7,504 nucleotides of DNA from an uncultured Ignavibacteriota bacterium. Its GTDB lineage: Bacteria > Bacteroidota > Ignavibacteria > Tepidaquicellales > Tepidaquicellaceae. The translations under genes were made by a program, and so were the position numbers. Shown here piece by piece: positions 1 to 5,588 of the stretch. Each line of letters begins with the position of its first letter. Within the stretch, counting starts at the first letter, position 1. Below the pieces are notes generated by a model. That model made no database searches, had not been told where the DNA came from, and worked only from the letters and a program-made list of their open reading frames with translations. The DNA lies in NCBI GenBank assembly GCA_937959065.1, contig CALGOI010000137.1:1-7504 (forward strand). The letters run 5' to 3'.

Positions 1-690
1 AAAGGAATAGGCATTCAGCCGGAAAAAGCAAGAAGGTATTTTCAGAAAAATTACGGGATGACATTCCATGCTTATTGCAGGGGAAGAAGATTAGGAAAAG
101 CTTTCTCGCAAATCAGAAACGGCAGTCAGATAGATGATGCTGTTTTTGAAAATGGTTATGCATCACACAGCGGATTCAGAAATGCTTTTGAAAAGACTAT
201 GGGTTTTACTCCCGGAAAAGCTGCTGCTAAAAACTGTATTTTAACATCTCTTTATGAAAGTCCCCTGGGACATATACTGCTCGCTGCTAATGATAAAGGG
301 CTATGCCTGGCAGAATTCAGTGACAGAAGGATGCTTGAGTATCAATTGAAAGTGCTTAATAAATATTTTAAAAGCCCGATGATTCCCGGAAGAAATAAAC
401 ATATCGAACAAATAGAATCGGAATTAGATAATTATTTTAGAGGTGAGCTTGAAAAATTCACAACGCCAATACAATACCCCGGAACGGATTTCCAGAGAAA
501 GGTTTGGGAAGGTTTATTGAAGATTCCTTATGGGTCGACTCTTTCTTATGTTGAACTTGCTGGAAAAATTGGGACACCGAAAGGTTCACGCCCGGTGGGT
601 ACTGCTAACGGGATGAACCGGCTTGCTATAATAATACCGTGTCACAGGGTAATCAAAAATGATGGTACACTTGGCGGGTATGGCGGTTGA
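1..690 (+). CDS. Ada-like AraC-HTH / methylated-DNA--protein-cysteine methyltransferase, 5' partial and C-terminally truncated
   Basis: This gene repairs O6-alkylguanine and O4-alkylthymine by moving the alkyl group to its own cysteine, and its fused HTH probably makes it a DNA-binding activator of the adaptive response. The frame is open from base 1, so the true start lies left of the window; the ATG at 58 is internal. Visible residues 1-75 (counted from base 1) are the second half of an AraC-type HTH, including KARRYFQKNYGMTFHAY and a second helix pair ending in GFTPGK. The methyltransferase domain follows, from about YESPLGHILLAA to the end. The active site PCHRV is present, with the acceptor Cys at 640-642, after PYGSTLSYVELA and the GSRPVGTANGMN recognition-helix region. 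The frame stops at TGA 688-690 just after GGYGG, where relatives continue GGLWRKK. Any Ada zinc domain would lie outside the window. Family call is firm; whether the protein is active is uncertain. Confidence 0.85.
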   Translation, partial: KGIGIQPEKARRYFQKNYGMTFHAYCRGRRLGKAFSQIRNGSQIDDAVFENGYASHSGFRNAFEKTMGFTPGKAAAKNCILTSLYESPLGHILLAANDKGLCLAEFSDRRMLEYQLKVLNKYFKSPMIPGRNKHIEQIESELDNYFRGELEKFTTPIQYPGTDFQRKVWEGLLKIPYGSTLSYVELAGKIGTPKGSRPVGTANGMNRLAIIIPCHRVIKNDGTLGGYGG

Positions 691-744
691 CTTTGGAGAA
701 AAAAGAGATTACTTGAACTGGAAGGTGTAAATCTGAAATTTTAA
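688..744 (+). pseudogene. Detached C-terminal codons of the ada-like gene behind an in-frame TGA
   Basis: Reading through TGA 688-690 in the same frame gives LWRKKRLLELEGVNLKF and a TAA at 742-744. This matches the usual C-terminus of Ogt/Ada methyltransferases, where GYGGGLWRKK is followed by a final helix and LLELEG. TGA sits where a glycine is expected, so a single G-to-T change (GGA to TGA) explains it. No frameshift is needed. It could be a recent nonsense mutation, a sequencing error, or tolerated readthrough. I list it separately so that the full original gene end (744) is on record. Confidence 0.75.
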
Positions 745-1676
745 TATCTAACCGGCTGGGTTAATGTATTAAGATTTTCTATATCGGCATATTCATACTC
801 AATTCCATATGTCTTCATAAAACTCAGACATGTTATTATTTGAAGCTTGACGCGGTTTTGTATTTCGTATCCATATTCAAATACCGGTGGTCCGGAACCA
901 AATGAACCATTTCGGTATGTCTCTACTGTATAGGAATCTATCCCCAATACTTCATAAAAATAATCCTGGGAATAACCTTTCTCAGGAGCGCTTGGCAGAT
1001 TTATTATTGTAAATTTATGATCTTCAGCAAGACCTGTATTTATTAACCTTTGTGCTTTTAAAAGCATCGTATCTTCTATTAATGCGTTGAAATCAAAGTT
1101 TTCACACCTACCACGACAGGTGATTAAAACTTGTCCAAGATAGTGATCTTCGCAATCATACCTGTTTACTCTCAGGTCATTAAAATCTTTATCCTCATGC
1201 AGATTAAGAACAAGATCCGGATTGAATTTTTTAATCAAATTGGTAAATTCATCAGCTACCTGCGCTTCATAATTCGATATATCACGATTGACATTTCCCG
1301 GAAAATTGCGGTTCATATCATATTTTTGATTAAATACGGCATTCCTGGTCCTGTATACCTTATCGCAGGCTGGTTTGTTTAATCGCGGTACAATGATCAA
1401 AGTGCCTTTGGTAATTTTAATTTTTTTCAGAAGGTCATCGCACGCGTATGTGCTCGCAACCTCATCCCCATGCATTCCGCCATCAATAACAACTATTGGA
1501 GATGGGTAATTAGTAGAAGAAGAAATTATGTAATATGGAGTTTGTGAATTTGTACCCTCGGTAAGATAATGGGGGGTTAAAGTATATCCAAATGTATTAG
1601 AAATTATATCATCATTAGCATAAATATTTTGAATTAGGAATATTGTTGTAATTATGTAAATACATAGTTTTCCCAT
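741..1676 (-). CDS. Exported M14-family zinc hydrolase (succinylglutamate desuccinylase/aspartoacylase-like)
   Basis: This predicted zinc-dependent carboxypeptidase or amidohydrolase of the M14 / AstE-AspA group probably acts in the periplasm or outside the cell; its substrate (peptide, murein peptide or N-acyl amino acid) cannot be told from sequence. Residues 1-20 form a signal peptide (MGK, hydrophobic stretch, cleavage after IYA). Zinc ligands are H69 and E72 in GGMHGDE and H160 in LNLHE. The substrate-binding pair N122-R123 lies in DMNRNFPG, and E252 in YTVETYR is the likely catalytic glutamate. All expected motifs are in order in 311 residues, so it looks intact. Six cysteines in the mature part fit an exported protein with disulfides. 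It has no type IX sorting tail, unlike the metalloprotease next door. The start has no Shine-Dalgarno but is fixed by the signal peptide. It converges on the ada-like gene, with stops overlapping, and diverges from the M43 gene. Confidence 0.72.
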   Translation of the reverse strand: MGKLCIYIITTIFLIQNIYANDDIISNTFGYTLTPHYLTEGTNSQTPYYIISSSTNYPSPIVVIDGGMHGDEVASTYACDDLLKKIKITKGTLIIVPRLNKPACDKVYRTRNAVFNQKYDMNRNFPGNVNRDISNYEAQVADEFTNLIKKFNPDLVLNLHEDKDFNDLRVNRYDCEDHYLGQVLITCRGRCENFDFNALIEDTMLLKAQRLINTGLAEDHKFTIINLPSAPEKGYSQDYFYEVLGIDSYTVETYRNGSFGSGPPVFEYGYEIQNRVKLQIITCLSFMKTYGIEYEYADIENLNTLTQPVRY

Positions 1677-1731
1677 TCTTCAAATATACATAAAATTTTC
1701 CAATTTACTATAGTGAATAGTGTTTTTAATC

Positions 1732-1745
1732 AATTGATATCAATT
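1732..1745. repeat. 14-bp perfect palindrome in the divergent intergenic region
   Basis: AATTGATATCAATT is its own reverse complement. It lies 56 bp upstream of the M14 start and about 200 bp upstream of the M43 start. It could be an operator for a dimeric regulator, but the region is very AT-rich, so chance is a real alternative. The rest of 1677-1944 holds no gene that I can support. Confidence 0.4.
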
Positions 1746-1781
1746 TAACCCGGAATTAGCAATATTAGCAAATCGGATTAC

Positions 1782-1809
1782 AAATTTCAACAATTTTATG
1801 TTGAAATTT
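1782..1809. repeat. Inverted repeat with perfect 10-bp arms between divergent genes
   Basis: AAATTTCAAC (1782-1791) and GTTGAAATTT (1800-1809) are perfect reverse complements separated by 8 nt. It is not followed by a T-run typical of a terminator and no gene ends here, so a terminator role is unlikely. A binding site or an mRNA leader hairpin for the M43 gene is possible. Confidence 0.45.
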
Positions 1810-1936
1810 AATCAAATTTATATAATAAAGCGAATTTGCTTGTTTTTTCTCAGCAACAATTATTAAAAAATTTAATTGAATGTTATATATTCAAAATTAT
1901 ACATTGAGCAACTGGGCAAATATCGGAAATTTAAAT

Positions 1937-1942
1937 AAAGGA
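1937..1942 (+). promoter_or_regulatory. Ribosome binding site choosing the M43 start
   Basis: AAAGGA lies 8 nt before the ATG at 1951 but only 2 nt before the ATG at 1945. Normal spacing favours 1951, which also gives a typical signal peptide beginning MKTLIITLF. Confidence 0.55.
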
Positions 1943-1950
1943 AAATGTAC

Positions 1951-3249
1951 ATGAAAACTCTCATTATTACTTTATTTCTGGCATTTGTTTCAGTTTTAAA
2001 CATTTTTGCACAAGATATGAAAAAACAGGCTCCTTTAGATCAATGCGGTACAATGCAGGTACTTGAATTAATGAAACAGCAGGATCCTACTCTTGAGGAA
2101 AAACTCAATAAACTGGAAGGTAATGTTCAAGAGTATTTAAAACACAATCAGGGTAGCCAAAGAGATGTTATCACAATTCCTGTAGTAGTGCATATAGTTT
2201 ACAAAACTACTGCTCAAAATATACCTGATTCCCAGATTCATGATCAAATCAGAATATTGAACGAGGATTTTTCTAAGACAAATCCTGATGCTTGGAAAGT
2301 TCCTGGCTGGTTTGCACCGTTAGCAGCAAATTGCCAGATAAATTTTGTTCTTGCAAACCGTGATCCTAAGAAGAAACCCACAAATGGAATAATCAGGCAA
2401 AGCACAACCAAAACATCGTTTACAACAAATGATGATGTAAAATTTAAAAACAAAGGCGGGAGCAATTGCTGGCCGACCGATAAATATTTAAATATCTGGA
2501 TATGTAATATTGATGACGCATCAGGAATAACAGGCTATGCAGTGTTTCCAGGAAGCGGATATGTATTAGGTGATGGAATAGTCGTAGATTACCAGGCTTT
2601 TGGTATCTCCCCAAATAACTATCCAAATTATAATCTTGGCAGGACAGCTACACACGAAGTGGGACATTGGCTTAATTTAAGACACATATGGGGAGACGAT
2701 GGAACAGAATGTACAGGAACAGACTTTGTTGATGATACACCTAATCAGGGTGGTCCAAATACAGGCGGATATGCAGTTAATTCAATAATAATAAGCTGTG
2801 GTAATGATCCATACGGAGATATGTGGATGAATTATATGAATTACACATGGCATATTTCAAGGTATATATTTACAATTGGACAGGCGGAAAGAATGCAGTC
2901 AATTTTTGTTACCGATCCTTGGAGAGCCTCTCTACTTACGTCAAACGGTTACGTATCTCCAAACAGACCGGTATCTGGAAATACCGAATCAGTATTTCAA
3001 TTGAACAACTATCCAAATCCGTTCAATCCGGTTACTGTAATTAGATACCAAATTCCATTTTCCTCATTTGTTTCACTTAAGGTATATGATATGTCCGGCA
3101 AGCTTGTTGTGACTCTTATTAACAAAATGCAGGAAGCAGGCGGTTATGACGTAACTTTTGACGGTAAGGGTTTAGCCAGCGGAACTTACTTCTATAGTCT
3201 TGAAACAGATCAGTTTAGTGAGATAAAAAAAATGGTATTGGTGAAATAG
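1951..3249 (+). CDS. Secreted M43 (pappalysin/ulilysin-type) zinc metalloprotease with type IX sorting domain
   Basis: This extracellular endopeptidase is made with a signal peptide (MKTLIITLF to about NIFAQD) and an N-terminal pro-region with a charged, helical stretch. Numbering from the upstream ATG at 1945 (434 aa), the catalytic domain runs from about residue 75 (ITIPVVVHIVY) to 330. The zinc motif HEVGHWLNLRH gives ligands H237, H241 and H247 and catalytic E238; the usual glycine of HExxHxxGxxH is N244 here. The Met-turn is M298 in MNYMNY. Cysteines at 130, 175, 187, 256 and 285 fit the family's disulfides. Residues 355-434 are a Por/T9SS type A sorting domain: NYPNPFNP, then KVYDMSGKLV, then SGTYFYSL and KKMVLVK. 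The family and the domain order imply export across the inner membrane by Sec and across the outer membrane by the type IX system. It is monocistronic: divergent from the M14 gene and closed by a terminator 34 bp downstream. Start 1945 is the alternative. Confidence 0.85.
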   Translation: MKTLIITLFLAFVSVLNIFAQDMKKQAPLDQCGTMQVLELMKQQDPTLEEKLNKLEGNVQEYLKHNQGSQRDVITIPVVVHIVYKTTAQNIPDSQIHDQIRILNEDFSKTNPDAWKVPGWFAPLAANCQINFVLANRDPKKKPTNGIIRQSTTKTSFTTNDDVKFKNKGGSNCWPTDKYLNIWICNIDDASGITGYAVFPGSGYVLGDGIVVDYQAFGISPNNYPNYNLGRTATHEVGHWLNLRHIWGDDGTECTGTDFVDDTPNQGGPNTGGYAVNSIIISCGNDPYGDMWMNYMNYTWHISRYIFTIGQAERMQSIFVTDPWRASLLTSNGYVSPNRPVSGNTESVFQLNNYPNPFNPVTVIRYQIPFSSFVSLKVYDMSGKLVVTLINKMQEAGGYDVTFDGKGLASGTYFYSLETDQFSEIKKMVLVK

Positions 3250-3282
3250 ATTTAATAAAAGCAAACTTCTAATCAATAACTT

Positions 3283-3316
3283 AAAAAGCCTGTCAACTAC
3301 TACGGCAGGCTTTTTT
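3283..3316 (+). terminator. Rho-independent terminator of the M43 gene
   Basis: The stem GCCTGTC (3288-3294) pairs with GGCAGGC (3304-3310), with one T-G wobble and a 9-nt loop. Five A residues before the stem pair with the T-run (3311-3316) after it. The element lies 34 bp after the M43 stop and before tRNA-Leu, and the flanking A-run means it could work in both directions. Confidence 0.85.
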
Positions 3317-3380
3317 ATTTATGCTTTTTTCTTCTCACCATATTTTGTTATTTTGCATTGGTAAATTATTTAACCCACCA

Positions 3381-3466
3381 GCCGAAGTGGCGGAATTGGC
3401 AGACGCACCGGACTCAAAATCCGGCGAGGCTAAAACCTCGTAAGGGTTCGACTCCCTTCTTCGGCA
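3381..3466 (+). tRNA. tRNA-Leu (anticodon CAA)
   Basis: This is a class II tRNA reading UUG. The acceptor GCCGAAG (3381-3387) pairs perfectly with CTTCGGC (3459-3465), with discriminator A at 3466. The anticodon stem is CCGGA/TCCGG with loop CTCAAAA, so the anticodon CAA is at 3415-3417. The long variable arm CGAGG-CTAAAA-CCTCG is typical of leucine tRNAs. The T arm is AAGGG-TTCGACT-CCCTT. The 3' CCA is not encoded. It stands alone between a terminator on the left and a hairpin region on the right; no convincing promoter is visible in the 64 bp before it. Confidence 0.96.
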
Positions 3467-3482
3467 CTGCATAACTTGAGGG

Positions 3483-3506
3483 GAATGCCTGTTTTTTCAG
3501 GGATTC
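3483..3506 (+). other. Hairpin 1 downstream of tRNA-Leu
   Basis: GAATGCCTG (3483-3491) pairs with CAGGGATTC (3498-3506), with one G-G mismatch and a TTTTTT loop. It lies 16 nt after the tRNA. No T-run follows it. Its right arm (CAGGGA) is also complementary to the left arm of the next hairpin. Confidence 0.5.
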
Positions 3507-3524
3507 TTCGATTTATAGAGAAAT

Positions 3525-3562
3525 AATTCCCTGTTATATTAATAGCAGGGAATTTATTTTTT
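3525..3562 (+). terminator. Terminator-like hairpin between tRNA-Leu and glmS
   Basis: AATTCCCTG (3525-3533) pairs with CAGGGAATT (3546-3554). The stem continues inward by TTAT/ATAG (including a T-G pair) to the loop ATTA, about 13 pairs in all, and is followed by TTTATTTTTT. The plainest reading is the intrinsic terminator of the tRNA-Leu transcript. It could also act as an attenuator if transcription reads on into glmS, whose start is 50 nt further on. Confidence 0.75.
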
Positions 3563-3611
3563 GGTATGGTTTTTGTAATTTATTGTGTTGAAAAATTAAA
3601 AATTAATAAGC

Positions 3612-5453
3612 ATGTGTGGAATAGTAGGTTATATCGGTAAAAGAAATGCCCGTCCAATTATTATGGATGGATTAAAGCGTCTAGAGTATAGAGGATACGA
3701 TTCGGCAGGTATATCTATCATAAAAGATGATGGAAATGAGATTATTTCTTATAAACAGAAAGGTAAGGTTTCTGAACTTGAAGAGAATCTGGATATTGAG
3801 AAGTTTAATGGTTCTATTGGTATTGGCCACACAAGATGGGCGACTCATGGTGTACCGAATGACGTTAATGCTCATCCTCATTTTGATATGGATTACAATA
3901 TCGTTATCATTCATAACGGGATTATTGAGAATTATAAAACAATAAAGACTAAGCTCGAAAGAGAAGAGTATACTTTCCGAAGTGATACAGACACAGAGGT
4001 TTTGGCTAATCTTATTAACTATAATTATAAGATAAAGGGTAATTTTGAGATAGCAGTAAGAATGTCACTCGCTGAGGTTGAGGGAACTTATGGTATTGCA
4101 GCATTATGTGCTGATGAACCTGATAAAATTGTGGTTGGAAGAATGGGAAGCCCGCTTATGCTTGGTATTGGAGTCGAAGAGATAATCCTTGCCTCGGATG
4201 CTTCTGCTATTATTAATCATACAAAGAACGTAATGTATCTTGAGGATGGTGAAATGGCAATTCTAACAAGAAACGGCTTCCAGCTTAAAACAATTGAAGA
4301 TAAAGACATTTACAGAGATATACATGAGCTTGATTTTGATCTTGAGCAGATCGAAAAAAGCGGTTTTGACCATTTCATGTTAAAAGAAATTTGTGAACAG
4401 CCCGAGACTATTCAAAATACATACAGGGGCCGGATTAATTTTGATACCGGGATGGTAAAACTGGGTGGCATTGAAAGAGTTCAGGATAAGTTATTTAATG
4501 CAAAAAGGATTATAATCACTGCTTGCGGTACTGCATGGCATGCCGGTATGGTTGGAGAATATATGATCGAAAATTGTTGCAGAATACCTGTAGAGGTCGA
4601 TTATGCTTCTGAATTCAGATATCGAAATCCTGTAATTAATGAAGATGATGTTTTAATTGTCATCAGCCAAAGTGGTGAAACGGCCGATACATTGGCAGCT
4701 CTAAGGGAAGCTAAAAAGCATGGTGCGACAACGATCGGGTTAGTGAATGTTGTCGGTAGTACTATCGCAAGAGAGGTAGATGCAGGTTCTTACATTCACG
4801 CCGGACCCGAGATTGGTGTCGCTTCCACAAAAGCATTTACCAGCCAGTTAATGTCACTTACGTTAATATCATTAATGATTGCCTGGGAAAAACAAACGAT
4901 CCCCCAGGAAGAACTAATAAAGATAGCACAGGAAATAAAAACATTACCGGATAAAATTCAAAGTGTCATAGATACGAGAAAAGAGTATGAGTATATTGCA
5001 CAGGAATTTAAAGATGCTCACAACTTCTTATATCTGGGAAGAGGATATAATTTCCCCGTTGCGTTGGAAGGAGCATTGAAATTAAAAGAAATATCTTATA
5101 TACATGCTGAGGGATACCCCGCTGCAGAAATGAAGCACGGTCCCATAGCATTAATTGACGAAAATATGCCTGTAGTATTTATTGCTCCCAAAGATGAAAC
5201 ATACAGTAAAATAATTTCAAATATTGAAGAGGTTAAAGCCAGAAAGGGAAAGATTATAGCTATTGCTTCTGAAGATGATAATGAAATTGGCGGTTATGCT
5301 GATTATGTCATTAGAGTGCCTAAGACTATTTCACTTTTATCCCCCATAATTAATAATATCCCTTTGCAATTTTTAGCTTATTATATAGCTACTGCCAGGG
5401 GATGTAATGTTGACCAGCCGAGAAATTTGGCTAAGAGCGTCACAGTAGAGTAA
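3612..5453 (+). CDS. glmS: Glutamine--fructose-6-phosphate aminotransferase (isomerizing), GlmS
   Basis: This cytoplasmic enzyme makes glucosamine-6-phosphate from fructose-6-phosphate and glutamine, the first step toward UDP-GlcNAc for peptidoglycan and lipopolysaccharide. The N-terminal class II glutaminase domain (about 1-220) starts MCGIVGYIG, with Cys2 as nucleophile after Met removal; GHTRWATHG (72-80), HNGIIENY (101-108) and SDTDTEV (124-130) line the glutamine site. Two SIS sugar-phosphate domains follow. The first has ACGTAWHAG (304-312), SQSGET (352-357) and ASTKAFTSQ. The second runs from about YLGRGYNFP (474-482) through IHAEGYPAAEMKHGP. Catalytic-type residues E493, H509 and K608 are present, and the C-terminus DQPRNLAKSVTVE is canonical. 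At 613 residues it is full length (E. coli 609). The ATG is fixed by the need for Cys2. No Shine-Dalgarno is visible. It appears monocistronic, preceded by two hairpins. Confidence 0.98.
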   Translation: MCGIVGYIGKRNARPIIMDGLKRLEYRGYDSAGISIIKDDGNEIISYKQKGKVSELEENLDIEKFNGSIGIGHTRWATHGVPNDVNAHPHFDMDYNIVIIHNGIIENYKTIKTKLEREEYTFRSDTDTEVLANLINYNYKIKGNFEIAVRMSLAEVEGTYGIAALCADEPDKIVVGRMGSPLMLGIGVEEIILASDASAIINHTKNVMYLEDGEMAILTRNGFQLKTIEDKDIYRDIHELDFDLEQIEKSGFDHFMLKEICEQPETIQNTYRGRINFDTGMVKLGGIERVQDKLFNAKRIIITACGTAWHAGMVGEYMIENCCRIPVEVDYASEFRYRNPVINEDDVLIVISQSGETADTLAALREAKKHGATTIGLVNVVGSTIAREVDAGSYIHAGPEIGVASTKAFTSQLMSLTLISLMIAWEKQTIPQEELIKIAQEIKTLPDKIQSVIDTRKEYEYIAQEFKDAHNFLYLGRGYNFPVALEGALKLKEISYIHAEGYPAAEMKHGPIALIDENMPVVFIAPKDETYSKIISNIEEVKARKGKIIAIASEDDNEIGGYADYVIRVPKTISLLSPIINNIPLQFLAYYIATARGCNVDQPRNLAKSVTVE

Positions 5454-5463
5454 AAATTATTTT

Positions 5464-5505
5464 CTCAATTCTTATTGTAGTTTACAATTCTTGAGGATTA
5501 TTTTT
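5464..5505 (+). terminator. Weak terminator-like hairpin after glmS
   Basis: The outer stem CTCAA (5464-5468)/TTGAG (5491-5495) encloses an inner perfect stem ATTGTA (5474-5479)/TACAAT (5483-5488) with loop GTT. Five T residues follow at 5501-5505. It begins 10 nt after the glmS stop. The stem is AT-rich and interrupted, so its strength is doubtful. Confidence 0.45.
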
Positions 5506-5522
5506 GATTTATGATAAATTAC

Positions 5523-5542
5523 TCCATTTGAAATCAAATGGA
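5523..5542. repeat. Operator-like dyad overlapping the atpD promoter
   Basis: TCCATTTGA (5523-5531) and TCAAATGGA (5534-5542) are perfect 9-bp inverted arms around an AA spacer. The left arm contains the promoter's TTTG element, so a protein bound here would compete with RNA polymerase or contact it. No T-run follows, which argues against a terminator. Confidence 0.5.
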
Positions 5543-5557
5543 AAATGGCTATATTTG
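5527..5557 (+). promoter_or_regulatory. Bacteroidota-type sigma-70 promoter for atpDC
   Basis: TTTG at 5527-5530 and TATATTTG at 5550-5557 are separated by exactly 19 bp. This matches the Bacteroidota housekeeping consensus TTTG, about 19-21 bp, TANNTTTG at -33/-7. Transcription would start at about 5563, giving a leader of some 25 nt before the atpD ATG at 5589. Confidence 0.65.
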
Positions 5558-5588
5558 AGTTTATTTAAAATTTTAACTAAAGAATTTA

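Noticed and set aside
688..690. UGA read as glycine, as in Gracilibacteria/SR1 (code 25)
   Set aside because: Only one in-frame TGA exists in the window. All other genes use normal glycine codons and contain no internal TGA, and the T9SS sorting domain points to Bacteroidota/Ignavibacteriota, which use the standard bacterial code.
1131..1382. Open frame on the + strand inside the M14 gene
   Set aside because: It lies antisense to a gene with clear motifs and its product is a low-complexity hydrophobic string of no recognised family: a shadow frame.
2244..3044. Other short open frames on both strands inside the M43 gene
   Set aside because: They overlap a well-supported coding frame and show no domain or start signal.
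3371..3380. CCACCA directly before tRNA-Leu as a remnant of an upstream tRNA 3' end
   Set aside because: No T arm or acceptor strand can be found in the preceding bases, so it is most likely coincidence.
3467..3611. glmS ribozyme upstream of glmS
   Set aside because: I do not see the conserved GC-rich core or the cleavage-site sequence of that ribozyme in this AT-rich 145-nt leader, and the family is known mainly from Firmicutes.
3555..3611. Bacteroidota-type promoter for glmS
   Set aside because: TTTG occurs (3560-3563), but no adequate TANNTTTG is found at the right distance; the best candidate near 3581 has several mismatches.
3681..3945. Short frames on both strands inside glmS
   Set aside because: They are shadows of the glutaminase domain coding sequence.
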